From NCBI GenBank assembly GCA_964526785.1, contig CAZGMJ010000011.1:1-64000 (forward strand): a DNA stretch of 64,000 bases, written 5' to 3'. Numbering within the stretch: the stretch's first letter is position 1; every line of letters begins with the position of its first letter. Below, one piece after another: positions 1 through 8,931 of this stretch. The position numbers and the translations under genes were made by a program. A model generated the notes under the pieces. It was not told the origin of the DNA, did no database searches, and saw only the letters and a list, made by a program, of their open reading frames with translations. The stretch is from CAZGMJ01 sp964526785 (GTDB taxonomy: Bacteria > Planctomycetota > Phycisphaerae > Sedimentisphaerales > Anaerobacaceae).

Positions 1-3000
1 CTCCAGGTGCTGCCGCTCAGCGCCCGGGCCTTGATGTGCGTGCTCTTATCCAGCGTAATCGGACCGGTATACTCGACGCTGCCCGCGCTTCCCTGGCCGG
101 ACGATGACCCTTCCATGGCGCTGAGTTCCGCTGAAATGAGGAAGTCGGAGCTTGTGGAACTCGAGTTCAATCCGTGTATCGCCAGTACATTGTCCCCCGA
201 TTTGAGGACGCCCGTATAATCGGAAACATAGAAGGATTCGATGTCCCGGGCCTCGTGGCTACCGCCGGCGGTTGAATTCCATCGAGGCTCGCCCGCAAAG
301 ATGGCCCGGTATATCTCGACGCCGTTGAGGTACGCTATGAAAGCATCATCGTAGCGCATCTTCAGCGTCATTTGGCTGTACCTGGCCGGGTCGCCATCGA
401 TATGAAACGGCATGCGGATATAGCAGCCCGGGGCCTCACGGTACATCTGATCCTCCAGGTCCAGGCTGATGTAGTCCTGGTAACCGCTCGAACGCTCGTA
501 ACCGACGCCGCCGGGACCTCCATTGGCGAACGCCCAGGCGGTATCATCAAACGGCCCGGCCCCTTTCCAGTTGTCATCGACGGGGCCATTCGGCACCAAT
601 ACGCGCTTGGGACCGTCCTCTGCCACCAGTATTTCGCTGGCTCCGCCGCCTCCGATTGCGTTCGGATCGAGTGGGTCGGAACCATCGGAGGTGTAATAAA
701 CCGTCCCTTCTGCCGATGGCATGGAAATCAGGTCCGCAGCGGCAAGATAGCCGCCGTGTTGATACGAGTCATTCACATGGAAGACCGGCGCATCCACGCT
801 CGGGTAGAGCCCCATTGACCGAAACATCTCCAGCACATTGGCGGAGCGATACGGGAAATACTGATTCAACAGGCGTTCCTGCTCAGGCAGCCAGAAATCG
901 TTACGGGTATAGAGGTATGCCGGTGTGGCCCATACGTGCTCGTCACGCCGGTAGTCACCCCAGCGGGCCGATTCACCAATCACCGCCAGGTCGATCTCCT
1001 CCGCCCGTTTCATCCATCTTGCGGCAGGGCGGTTTCGCTCCGGGTGGTCCGGGTCCCAGTGACTGTGTGCCGGATCAACATACAGGGCGCCGCCGTTAAA
1101 CAGGTGCTTATGAACGCGGTCGGCGAAACGCAGGCGAAACTCAGGTATGTTGCGAAGATAGTCCCAGAGGCCGGTCGGGTCGGACGACGGGCGCAATCGC
1201 GTCTCGTTCACCCTCTCCAGCACTCGTTCCCCGTCCCAACTATAGAACCGCCACGGGTGACGATCCGGACCGCCGCCGGCCGCTCGCCAGTTGCCGTTGG
1301 TCTTGAGGTCCTGGTTGCCACCGTAGTATTGTATGATTGTCCAGTCGATGAAATTGTCCACATCGAGTACTTTGCGAATTTGCTGCCAGTCCCCGCCCCG
1401 CACGATGTTGCGTAGGTCGTGCCAGGCTTCCGTGGTGCCGTCGGTAGCGGAGCCGCCGTTTATCGCGTCGATGTCCTCTTCGCGTCCTCCGTTGTAGATC
1501 GCGTAGTGGTAGTCAACCGGTCTTTCCTGAAGATTATACAGGCCCCAGTACATGCCATTAATGTAGAGGTGCACGAAATATCCCTGACCGGCGTCCAGGT
1601 TTCCCATGTCGATCAGGGAATCGCGCATCCACTGGCAGCGGATGTACTGTGCGCGCTGCCGCTGACTGGGATCGAAGCTGTGGTGCCATGAATTGTTGTA
1701 GAAACCGCGGAACTGGAACGTATCAAAGGAATCTACAGGCCAGTCTTCAAAAAGCGGAAAATCCAAAGTAGCGGGGCCGTATATGGCTCGAAACCGCAAT
1801 CCGAAACCGTGTTTGGGGGACTTATCCGGCTTGCGGTTTTCGCCGCCCTGGATTCGCACGCCGCAATTGACCTGTAGCGCCTTGCCTCCATTGGCGGAGA
1901 ACATCTCGGTTGAAACAGGCCGCTCCCATCCGTTTCCGCCCGTGCTGCTATGGCCTGTATAGATATAGATGCCTCCCTTTTCGTGGTCGTTCGTCTTGCT
2001 GAACAGATGGCTGCGATCCGTCACGAGCGAGACTGTCGGAATAGCTTTCATCGCGTCGCGCATCAGCGAGTGATAGGTCGGATCGTTTGTTACCTCAGGG
2101 TCCATTGCATAGTCGCCGGGATAGCCGCCATACCACGTCGATGGATATCCGTTCGCCAGCGCCTCGGAATTGCTCTGGTCGATGACGTCATCCAGGAAGA
2201 TATACGTGTGCGTATCGACGTTTGACGGCTTCCAGCCTTCCTTATATGCCACAGCCCTGACGCATGTGGTCGCATCGATGGTCAGAGGCTCCGAATAGGC
2301 AATGTCGGCTCGTCCCATGCCGATCTGCTGATAGGGATCGGCGCCGTTAGTGGTATAGTAGATGGTCGCTCCTTCGGTTTCGGTTGCGAGCGTCAGTTCG
2401 AACGGTTCGTCATAGAATCCTCGATTGTGGCTGAATTGCGTATCACCCACCTCCCCCAGGTATGGATCGACATTCTCCGTCAACGGACGCGGATTGCCGA
2501 AGTAGCTCCACTGCGCGCTTGCATTGGGATAGCGGCCGTAGGATATATCCGTGGTCTGTTTGGGGTAGTCTGCCGCGTCAATAACCCTCTGGCCGTCGAT
2601 GTCGATCAGCCCGATCCAGCCACCGTCGGCGTCCAGTTCAAACGCCGCATGCAGACCGGACTGCTCCGGATCGTTATCTGCCCAGACAAGCAAGTAGCCG
2701 CCCGGCTGCACGGTTGTCTGTCCAGGTCTGCCATCCGGGAATTGCCATTTCGTATGATCGTCCGTATCGTCACTGAGATACATTCCCCCAAGATCTATTG
2801 GCACACCCCCGATGTTATGTATCTCGATCCAGTCGTCATACTCGCCTTGCGGGTCCGTTATGTGCCTGCCGTTCGAAGCCATGAACTCGTTAATCAGCAG
2901 GGGAACATTCGAAACATGCCAGTTGGCTGCAAGTACGCGGAAATCATCCAGATTAACCTCTTCATTGCCGTCAAAATCCGCTACGGATGCAGAAGTATCC

Positions 3001-3149
3001 AACCACAACTCGGCGAAGGCGGCCAGATCGAGCATATTGACCTGGCAATCCGGATCGAGATCTCCGATGGGACAGTCCGCATGTATTGCCGTTACGCAGC
3101 ACGCCAACACAAGAAACGCAGCCGCAGGTTTGCTGAGGATTGCGCGCAT
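1..3149 (-). CDS. Secreted CotH-like protein with N-terminal dockerin repeat and lamin-tail domain (3' end missing)
   Basis: Read by eye on the minus strand: one open frame from ATG at 3149 to the left edge, so the C-terminus is missing (about 1,049 codons visible). The start is preceded by an AAGGAG-type ribosome site. Domain order: a signal peptide (residues 1-25); a dockerin type I-like pair of Asp/Asn loops (about 27-77, DLDPDCQVN and DFDGNEEVN); a lamin-tail domain (about 80-190, INEFMASN, DDWIEIHN); a chitobiase C-terminal-like segment (ATIYYTTNGADP); a CotH-type region (about 350-620, with GVRIQGG, QFRGFYNNSW and GLYNLQERPVDY); and a second chitobiase-like segment (TVYYTSDGSDP). CotH proteins are secreted kinase-like proteins. 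Dockerin-like repeats of this form are abundant in Phycisphaerae secreted proteins. I infer an extracellular or surface-anchored protein of unknown substrate. Domain calls are good; the biochemical role is not established. Confidence 0.85.
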   Translation of the reverse strand, partial: MRAILSKPAAAFLVLACCVTAIHADCPIGDLDPDCQVNMLDLAAFAELWLDTSASVADFDGNEEVNLDDFRVLAANWHVSNVPLLINEFMASNGRHITDPQGEYDDWIEIHNIGGVPIDLGGMYLSDDTDDHTKWQFPDGRPGQTTVQPGGYLLVWADNDPEQSGLHAAFELDADGGWIGLIDIDGQRVIDAADYPKQTTDISYGRYPNASAQWSYFGNPRPLTENVDPYLGEVGDTQFSHNRGFYDEPFELTLATETEGATIYYTTNGADPYQQIGMGRADIAYSEPLTIDATTCVRAVAYKEGWKPSNVDTHTYIFLDDVIDQSNSEALANGYPSTWYGGYPGDYAMDPEVTNDPTYHSLMRDAMKAIPTVSLVTDRSHLFSKTNDHEKGGIYIYTGHSSTGGNGWERPVSTEMFSANGGKALQVNCGVRIQGGENRKPDKSPKHGFGLRFRAIYGPATLDFPLFEDWPVDSFDTFQFRGFYNNSWHHSFDPSQRQRAQYIRCQWMRDSLIDMGNLDAGQGYFVHLYINGMYWGLYNLQERPVDYHYAIYNGGREEDIDAINGGSATDGTTEAWHDLRNIVRGGDWQQIRKVLDVDNFIDWTIIQYYGGNQDLKTNGNWRAAGGGPDRHPWRFYSWDGERVLERVNETRLRPSSDPTGLWDYLRNIPEFRLRFADRVHKHLFNGGALYVDPAHSHWDPDHPERNRPAARWMKRAEEIDLAVIGESARWGDYRRDEHVWATPAYLYTRNDFWLPEQERLLNQYFPYRSANVLEMFRSMGLYPSVDAPVFHVNDSYQHGGYLAAADLISMPSAEGTVYYTSDGSDPLDPNAIGGGGASEILVAEDGPKRVLVPNGPVDDNWKGAGPFDDTAWAFANGGPGGVGYERSSGYQDYISLDLEDQMYREAPGCYIRMPFHIDGDPARYSQMTLKMRYDDAFIAYLNGVEIYRAIFAGEPRWNSTAGGSHEARDIESFYVSDYTGVLKSGDNVLAIHGLNSSSTSSDFLISAELSAMEGSSSGQGSAGSVEYTGPITLDKSTHIKARALSGSTW

Positions 3150-3417
3150 CCGCTATATCTCCTTCCTCATCCATTGTTCGCCCCGGGCGTTCAGCGCAGA
3201 GCGCGATAACGCGTCCGCCCGTCGGCGGAGCCATCTTCCATTATAATCCTTTTCATCGACGCGCACGAAGTCCCCAACATAACACAGATGTTCCTCAGGC
3301 AGCAAATTGGCGCGGCGCTGAATCGACCTCGCCACGCCTGCTGAACAACTTGCGCATCGGCACAGATACTACTCAAGATGTCAGAGTATGTAAATACGGG
3401 CTACCATTCGTGGATCT

Positions 3418-4056
3418 TCATCTCATGATCCATCGCGTGCTGACGTGTGTCAAATCCATGTTTGATCTCAACGACGGATCTCCCTTAATGTTGTAGCCCA
3501 GTTCAAGGGTCTTGCGGAGAAAGACAAGGACCGGGTCGCCGGCTTCATCCTGTCGCACGGGATGCTTCACGATCGCCATTTCGTTGCTCAGTCCGCCGAC
3601 AAATATTTTGATGGCGTTTGCTTTGGGATCGAAATCCGGCCAGATGAGTGCCAGGTCCTTTGCGTTGTTTTCCCCTTCGAGCAGCTTGCTGGTGGTCTTT
3701 TCCAGGCGTTCAAGGAACGGATACGCCGTCAGGTGCAGTTCCTTCACCCGGCCGAATACCGCAGCGGGGACGTGCCAACCGGCCGGGCGAATCTGAAAGG
3801 TATCGGTCATCATGTCGCAACGGGGGTAGAAATCGACGTCTCGCCCCGTGTTGTTCGTGACCGTCAGTATGACGTACCAGTAACGTTGCGCCTGCCCGCC
3901 TGGACCGTTGCGCATGATTAACTGGCGAGGATGCGTAAACGTCGCATCGACCGTCCACTTGCCTGGTGGTTGTACGATTGCCGGTTCCGGCGCCGCAAAA
4001 GTGGCGCAAGTCGTTATAGCTAAAGCAATTAACGTAAACCAAATGAAGCCCTTCAT
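3418..4056 (-). CDS. Secreted hypothetical protein
   Basis: 212-residue frame not recognised as a known family. The chosen start (MKGFIWFTLIALAI) begins a clear signal peptide ending near TFAAPEP, so the product is exported; an upstream in-frame ATG at 4119 would add 21 residues and bury the signal. The mature part is predicted to be mostly beta (VILTVTNNTGRDVDFYPRCDMM), like a small periplasmic domain that recurs in planctomycete proteins, but no catalytic motif is visible. It lies between the CotH-like gene and the antiporter with its own spacing, so I see no operon partner. Function unknown. Confidence 0.7.
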   Translation of the reverse strand: MKGFIWFTLIALAITTCATFAAPEPAIVQPPGKWTVDATFTHPRQLIMRNGPGGQAQRYWYVILTVTNNTGRDVDFYPRCDMMTDTFQIRPAGWHVPAAVFGRVKELHLTAYPFLERLEKTTSKLLEGENNAKDLALIWPDFDPKANAIKIFVGGLSNEMAIVKHPVRQDEAGDPVLVFLRKTLELGYNIKGDPSLRSNMDLTHVSTRWIMR

Positions 4057-4721
4057 GTGCCGGCCCCTAATAGATAACGAACGTCGCTTCAATGCATATA
4101 CAGACCTATCGGCCCTCACACCCTTATTTTACACAAAACCGCTCTCTGAGCCAAGAATATTTTGCCTAACCTGACACCGGCGAAGGGCGAAAGGCTTCTG
4201 CATTGATCCGTTCGATATCCCGGCCTCAGTGATGAATGGCCGCCGTCTAAGGCTCTGCAAGACGGCAACGCCTGTGGCCCGGTCCTATGATACCTTTGAC
4301 CTATCGCTGCGATGGTCCCGGCATCTTTAATGTTGGCTCTACGTTGTCCAAAGCGAGGAAGACAGCGAAATATCGGGCAAAACGGCGTTTGTTAAGGTAT
4401 TGCCAATATGAAATTAGGGGATTTGCTCATTTCGGGCAGCGGGGCTCTGCGGCATGATTGTGCTTGTTGTTGCAGATGGCGAATACTGGAATCGGAGCGA
4501 AGCGAATTGCTCTACGAATATCTGCTCGAAGACGCCGGTCGGGCTGCCGCGAGGAGCTTTGGGCTTTTTGCCGCCGGATGCTCGCGGCAATCGGGCAGAT
4601 GGCTTAGAAAGGTGATCTGTGCCTGCGGGCTCCGCTGAGCATGTGCATCTGTCTGCGAAGTTACCGTACAGGAGGTGAAACGCCGCGGTGCGCAGTGCAA
4701 CGGGAATCTGCGGCGACGTTT
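4057..4721. other. Intergenic region, no gene supported
   Basis: This 665-nt stretch separates a minus-strand gene from the plus-strand antiporter and probably holds both promoters. A short open frame (4408-4638) has no ribosome site, no family resemblance and unusual composition, so I do not call it. A full AGGAGGTGA ribosome-binding sequence lies at 4670-4678, 43 nt before the antiporter ATG (see the separate entry). Nothing else recognised. Confidence 0.5.
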
Positions 4722-4729
4722 ATGTTTGA
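4670..4729 (+). promoter_or_regulatory. Displaced Shine-Dalgarno and possible 13-codon leader ORF
   Basis: AGGAGGTGA at 4670-4678 is the only strong ribosome-binding sequence near the antiporter, but it is too far from the ATG at 4722. It sits 9-12 nt before a GTG at 4688 that opens a 13-codon frame ending in TGA at 4727-4729, overlapping the antiporter start. An in-frame GTG for the antiporter itself also exists at 4695. Either translation begins at 4695 with a longer N-terminus, or a short leader peptide couples translation to the antiporter. Confidence 0.35.
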
Positions 4730-5930
4730 AATATCACTTGTCATTCTGTTAGTTGGCCTGCTGATCTGTGTCGCGGCCATTGTCAAGTGCTACCTCGGCC
4801 GGATCGGCCTGCCTGCAATGCTTGGCTACATTGCCCTTGGGGTGTTTATGCGAGTTGCTGCTTCGGGATGGGGAATTGACGAAGGCACATCCAAAGACGC
4901 ATTCGAGTTTCTTGCCGAAGTGGGCGTTGTTGTGCTGCTATTCCGCATTGGCCTTGAGAGCAACCTGCAGAAACTCCTGAGCCAGTTACGTCAGGCCACA
5001 TTTATCGGATTGATTGCGATCGGATTGTCCGGCCTGGCAGGTTTTGCGGTTGCACATTGGTTGCTCGGTTTGGAAACGGTGACGAGCCTCATTGTGGCGG
5101 CAGCATTCACGGCTACAAGCGTCGGTATCCCGGCCGGCGTCTGGGAAGAAGCGAGAAAAGTCGATACGGACGAGGGCCAGCTCTTTCTCGATACAGCCGA
5201 ACTGGATGATGTACTCGGCGTCACTATAATGGCCTTGTTGTTCGTTGTGGTGCCCATCCTGCAGGGAGACACCGAGGGTCACTTATTACCCGCGCTGGGC
5301 AAGACGGCCGCCATCTTTGTGGTAAAGCTTACAGGTTTCGCACTGGCTTGTGTCGCCTTCGCCCATTTCTTTGAAAAACCGGTGACGCGTTTTGCTCAGA
5401 AGCTGGAAACCAAGCCCGACCCCACGCTGACGGTTATCGCCATAGGATTCATCATTGCCGCATTCGCCGGTTTGCTGGGATTCTCGGTAGCGGTCGGGGC
5501 GTTCTTTGCGGGGTTGCTATTCAGCCGCGATCCGCAATCGGTTAAAGATCGTACGGCGTTCAACGTGGTCTTCGATCTTTTTGTGCCCTTCTTCTTCATC
5601 GGAATCGGTTTGAAAACAAGTCCGAATAGCATTTCGCCCGCTCTATTACCCAGTTTACTGTTGTTTGCTGCCGCTTTTGCATCCAAGTTCGTCGGCACCG
5701 CTACGCCGGCGCTGCTGACCCAGAGCCGGCAAACCTCCACATTGCTTGGTCTGAGCATGGTTCCACGCGCGGAGGTAACACTGATTATCATGCAGCGTAG
5801 TCTTGCACTGAGGGCAGACGTAATGCCGGAACGTATATTCTCTGCGATGGTGATCACATCCATAGCCACATGCGTTGTGGCTCCGGTACTTCTGCGAAGA
5901 CTTCTGCAGCGGTATCTGGAAAACAAATGA
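4722..5930 (+). CDS. Cation:proton antiporter, CPA2 (KefB-like) family
   Basis: 402-residue integral membrane protein covering the full Na+/H+ exchanger domain, with about 11-12 hydrophobic segments. Family hallmarks visible are the N-terminal helix pattern ending YIALGVFM, FLAEVGVVVLLFRIGLE, the central AELDDVLGVTIMALLF with the paired acidic residues expected in the transport site, and GFSVAVGAFFAGLLFSR. The protein stops after the membrane domain: no TrkA-N nucleotide-binding domain is attached, so it resembles single-domain NapA/GerN-type antiporters more than full KefB/KefC. It probably exchanges Na+ or K+ for H+ at the inner membrane. The start is uncertain: ATG 4722 gives a natural membrane N-terminus but has no close ribosome site; GTG 4695 adds nine residues. 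Confidence 0.85.
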   Translation: MFEISLVILLVGLLICVAAIVKCYLGRIGLPAMLGYIALGVFMRVAASGWGIDEGTSKDAFEFLAEVGVVVLLFRIGLESNLQKLLSQLRQATFIGLIAIGLSGLAGFAVAHWLLGLETVTSLIVAAAFTATSVGIPAGVWEEARKVDTDEGQLFLDTAELDDVLGVTIMALLFVVVPILQGDTEGHLLPALGKTAAIFVVKLTGFALACVAFAHFFEKPVTRFAQKLETKPDPTLTVIAIGFIIAAFAGLLGFSVAVGAFFAGLLFSRDPQSVKDRTAFNVVFDLFVPFFFIGIGLKTSPNSISPALLPSLLLFAAAFASKFVGTATPALLTQSRQTSTLLGLSMVPRAEVTLIIMQRSLALRADVMPERIFSAMVITSIATCVVAPVLLRRLLQRYLENK

Positions 5931-6003
5931 TGCGAAGTTGCCGGGCAATTGCGTGTGCATTTGTAAGTGAGCATTGGGCTGTTCCGTCAAAGGAATGAGG
6001 ACG

Positions 6004-6204
6004 ATGGCAAAAGAGAAGGATTATGTTACGGGCAAATGGTCTCACGAAGAGGTCCACGTGCTCAAAGAGATGTTCAGCCACAGGACAAACGAGCAGATTG
6101 CTGATGTTTTGAAGAGGCCTGTTACGGCCGTGCGCTCGAAAGCGTACAAGCTTCGCCTGAAGAAGGCCATAGACCGGATGACCGCCACAAACCGAACGGC
6201 CTGA
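6004..6204 (+). CDS. Small SANT/Myb-like DNA-binding protein
   Basis: A 66-residue protein whose core (about residues 8-55) reads as a SANT/Myb-type helix-turn-helix: GKWSHEEVHVLKEMF, then NEQIADVLKRPVTAVRSKAYKL, with the conserved Trp, the acidic first helix and a basic recognition helix. Proteins of this size and layout are common in planctomycetes and other bacteria and probably bind DNA, but their targets are not known. The start at 6004 has AAGGA nine nt upstream; an alternative ATG at 5995 adds three residues. It follows the antiporter by 73 nt and could be co-transcribed with it. Confidence 0.7.
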   Translation: MAKEKDYVTGKWSHEEVHVLKEMFSHRTNEQIADVLKRPVTAVRSKAYKLRLKKAIDRMTATNRTA

Positions 6205-6408
6205 CAGCATCCGGTGGCTGTTTCCGCACCACTGCCACAGAACCGAAACGTACATGGCACACCCTGCACCCGCGATCGTACGACAGAATCAACATGGTGC
6301 CGGGTGGTGCGGATCCCGATCAGCCCATGCGGGCAGTTTCTATCGACCGGCACAATCTGAATCCGTACGACCTTCGGCGTTTCATCTAATCCGTCTGAGG
6401 CCGGTGGT

Positions 6409-6840
6409 TCACTGTTTTTCGTACAGGCCGACCAATTCCGCTTGTTCCAGGACATGGCCCTTCATTGCGTCCTCCACTTCATCTCGCGGCCCGGCCTCTT
6501 GAAGGTTGAGTTCCGTATCGAGGGCATACAATCGGAAGAAATAGCGGTGTGTACCGGAAGGCGGACAAGGCCCCCCGTACTCCTTCTGGCCGAAATCATT
6601 GCCAGCCTCCTTGCCTGGAACGCTGTCTTCCTCGATTTGCTCAATAATCGGCATATCGTAAACCACCCAGTGCGTCCATGTTTTGTTCGGTGCATCGGGA
6701 TCGTCAACTATCAACGTCAGCGACTTAGCCCCTGTGGGCACGTCCTCAATAATCAGCGGGGGATTCATATCCTGGCCGTCGCACGTGAATTTCGAGGGCA
6801 TCATTTCCTGGTTGCCAAAAGCCGGGCTGGTCAGTTTCAT
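6409..6840 (-). CDS. YbhB/YbcL-family (Raf kinase inhibitor-like, PEBP) protein
   Basis: 143 residues, the usual length for bacterial phosphatidylethanolamine-binding-protein homologues. Diagnostic motifs are DGQDMNPPLII near the N-terminus, VDDPDAPNKTWTHWVVYDM (the ligand-pocket DPDAP signature with the WxHW motif) and GPCPPSGTHRYFFRLYALD (the GPCPPxGxHRY loop). No signal peptide is visible, so it is probably cytosolic. The role of bacterial members is not settled. It stands alone, with SANT-like and DUF2905 genes on the opposite strand on either side. Family assignment is very secure. Confidence 0.95.
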   Translation of the reverse strand: MKLTSPAFGNQEMMPSKFTCDGQDMNPPLIIEDVPTGAKSLTLIVDDPDAPNKTWTHWVVYDMPIIEQIEEDSVPGKEAGNDFGQKEYGGPCPPSGTHRYFFRLYALDTELNLQEAGPRDEVEDAMKGHVLEQAELVGLYEKQ

Positions 6841-7019
6841 GTTGTTTCTCCTTCTTATCCTTATTCTTCTACTTCAACAGATTATCATTAGCATCCCGCC
6901 GGGCACGCGTAAATCAGGAATATGCTCAATTGGGGTAGGACGATGCCTTATAAGAATGGGAAGACAGCCAGTTAATAGCATCTGGCAGGTGCAGCACAAG
7001 ATGGTATAGTGGTGCTCGT

Positions 7020-7310
7020 ATGTCGTCGGCCGGCGAAGAAGCGGGGCAATACGATGTGACGGCCGTTGAAAGTGTGGGGCGATTCGTGGAACCGGAACAG
7101 TTCGGCAAATGGTTGATACTCGTCGGTGCCGGTATCTCAGTTCTTGGAGTTCTGACGGTGGCACTCGCTCGGTTTGGCCTGTTCAGACTTCCAGGTGACA
7201 TCAATCTGCGCGGCGAGAACTGGCGGATCTACATCCCTTTGGCCAGTTGCGTGCTTCTCTCTGTTATTCTCACGCTGCTGCTCTGGATCATTCGCTATTT
7301 CAAACGATAG
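7020..7310 (+). CDS. DUF2905 family small membrane protein
   Basis: 96 residues. The C-terminal 70 match the DUF2905 pattern: a first membrane helix (GKWLILVGAGISVLGVLTV), the loop RFGLFRLPGDINLRGENW with the characteristic LPGDI, and a second helix (VLLSVILTLLLWII) ending in basic residues. The first 25 residues are a hydrophilic extension not typical of the family, so a later start is possible, although no better start codon with a ribosome site is obvious. The function of DUF2905 proteins is unknown. Confidence 0.8.
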   Translation: MSSAGEEAGQYDVTAVESVGRFVEPEQFGKWLILVGAGISVLGVLTVALARFGLFRLPGDINLRGENWRIYIPLASCVLLSVILTLLLWIIRYFKR

Positions 7311-7400
7311 AGTTGTCGGCCGCAGCGCCTAATCGCGCAGGCACGCGGGCGTTTGCCGAGATTCGCTTGGCTGTCGCACACTATCAGGGACCGATTTGCG

Positions 7401-7748
7401 CTATTTCCCGCAGGGTGCGGCATTGAGCGTGCTGAGGGCTTCGGTCCTGTCCTCGGCGAACGTAAAGACCTCGTTCAGACCCGCCACCGTAAAGATGCAT
7501 TTCGTCGGCACTGCAAGGTTGCACAGGATCATCTTTTTGCCGTTGTCGGCCAGGAGATTGTACAGAATCAGCAGGTTGCTGATGCCGGACGACGTTATCA
7601 GTTCAACCTTTGAAAAATCGATGATCACATCGCATTTGGGCCGTGTGCCGAGCGATGTATTGACTTCCTGCAGTTCGGCGTCGATGCTTCCCGTCGCCAC
7701 GGGGAGATCGACCAAGAGCAAATTGGATGATATCTTCTCGATAGCCAC
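7401..7748 (-). CDS. STAS-domain anti-sigma factor antagonist
   Basis: 115 residues forming one STAS domain. The central strand-loop-helix is CDVIIDFSKVELITSSGISNLL, with the TSSG loop at the place where SpoIIAA/RsbV-type antagonists carry the serine phosphorylated by their partner kinase. The start is a GTG at 7748 with GGGG five nt upstream. No anti-sigma kinase or phosphatase gene is nearby, so the partner must lie elsewhere. I infer a partner-switching role; a STAS regulatory protein without a sigma partner is also possible. Confidence 0.85.
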   Translation of the reverse strand: MAIEKISSNLLLVDLPVATGSIDAELQEVNTSLGTRPKCDVIIDFSKVELITSSGISNLLILYNLLADNGKKMILCNLAVPTKCIFTVAGLNEVFTFAEDRTEALSTLNAAPCGK

Positions 7749-8317
7749 TTACGCCCCACTCTATTATATGGATTGCAGACTACGGTTCTTTTACATGTCA
7801 TATCGGAACGAGATGGCGCCTGGTTGAGCAAAAAGCGCCGGGCGATTCCAGTCGATGTGAGAAGAAAGACGCACCTTCACCTGGGGGGCCGGCGAGTATG
7901 CCGTGCGTGTTGATGCGCCGGCAATGTCTGGCTTGAATCGTTTGGCCTGTATCAATCGTGACGGAGCACGCCGGTGCTTATCGGTCGTTGCGGGCAGTAC
8001 AGGATTGTCAGGGCGTCAGCCGCAGGCAGCGTTGCCATGGTCTGCCTGTTAGACGGGCGGTTATGGGGCTTTTTCTGTGTGTCATTTCATGTAGTGGCGG
8101 CTGTTTCGTATACTTTGAGTGATAGCGCCGCCGTGCGCGGTCGGCCGGAATAGGCATAGTCCTGGCAATTTCACAAACCCATCACGGCCGGGGTGTACTC
8201 TTTGCCGGTTAAGAGCGGGTTCGGATCGTGGCGATATGATGGAAGGGTAATGAACAGATGACAGAGTATTGAATCAGGTAGTGACGCAGCACATCGTCGC
8301 TGCAATGGGAGAAGGCA
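7749..8317. other. Intergenic region between STAS and pseudopilin genes
   Basis: 569 nt with no supported gene. It must contain the promoters of both flanking genes. A possible -10 box (TATACT at 8109-8114) precedes the pseudopilin, but no convincing -35 partner is present. A 7-bp inverted repeat (GCCGGCG at 7888-7894, CGCCGGC at 7916-7922) is the only other structure seen. Confidence 0.45.
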
Positions 8318-8764
8318 ATGAATAGCATGAGCAGAAGCGGGTTTACGTTGGTTGAGATCCTGATCGTCGTGGTGATACTCGGGATCCTGGCTGCGATTGT
8401 ACTGCCGCAGCTTTCCAACGCCAACGCCGAAGCCCAAACATCACGAATATGCTCGGATCTCCAGGTGACCCGCCTGGCGATTGAGCTGTACAAGATCCAG
8501 CATGAGGACAGTCTGCCCGGCTCAACTGCAGGGGTAACGTTTCAGCAGGCGATGACGGAAAAGACGAACGAGGACGGCACATTGAATGCGGCCGGACGGT
8601 GGGGCCCGTATCTTCACAAGATACCGACCAATCCGTTCAACCAGCTTGACACGATCGAAGTCGAGGCCGGTTCAACCAGCCTCGGCGGAGGCAATTGCGG
8701 TTGGCATTTCAATACGAGTACCGGGCGTTTTCATGCCGACACCGATGCGCATATCGGCATCTAA
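8318..8764 (+). CDS. Type II secretion/type IV pilus-like pseudopilin (GspG-like)
   Basis: 148 residues. The N-terminus is a classic prepilin signal: a short basic leader (MNSMSRS), then GFTLVEILIVVVILGILAA with the cleavage Gly followed by methylatable Phe and Glu at +5. The rest resembles GspG-type major pseudopilins (ICSDLQVTRLAIELYKI, GRWGPYLHKIPTNPFN). Phycisphaerae encode many free-standing pseudopilins of this type. No secretin, ATPase or prepilin peptidase genes are adjacent, so it probably joins a machine encoded elsewhere. It would be processed at the inner membrane and assembled into a periplasmic pseudopilus or fibre. Confidence 0.9.
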   Translation: MNSMSRSGFTLVEILIVVVILGILAAIVLPQLSNANAEAQTSRICSDLQVTRLAIELYKIQHEDSLPGSTAGVTFQQAMTEKTNEDGTLNAAGRWGPYLHKIPTNPFNQLDTIEVEAGSTSLGGGNCGWHFNTSTGRFHADTDAHIGI

Positions 8765-8931
8765 GGCCGGGACGGAGTTGTCACAGGCAAGGGCTGGAAT
8801 CGACTATCGCCTGGATGTTTGAGGCGGTGCGCGCCGGGAGAAGCCGGATCGCAGAGCCCGGCATTTGCCGAGGGAAAGCTCGCTTTCGGGATGTTCGACG
8901 TGTCTTCGTCTGGGCCAATGAACACGGCCGT

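Noticed and set aside
4408..4638. A 76-codon open frame before the antiporter
   Set aside because: No ribosome site, no family resemblance, and it lies in a promoter region.
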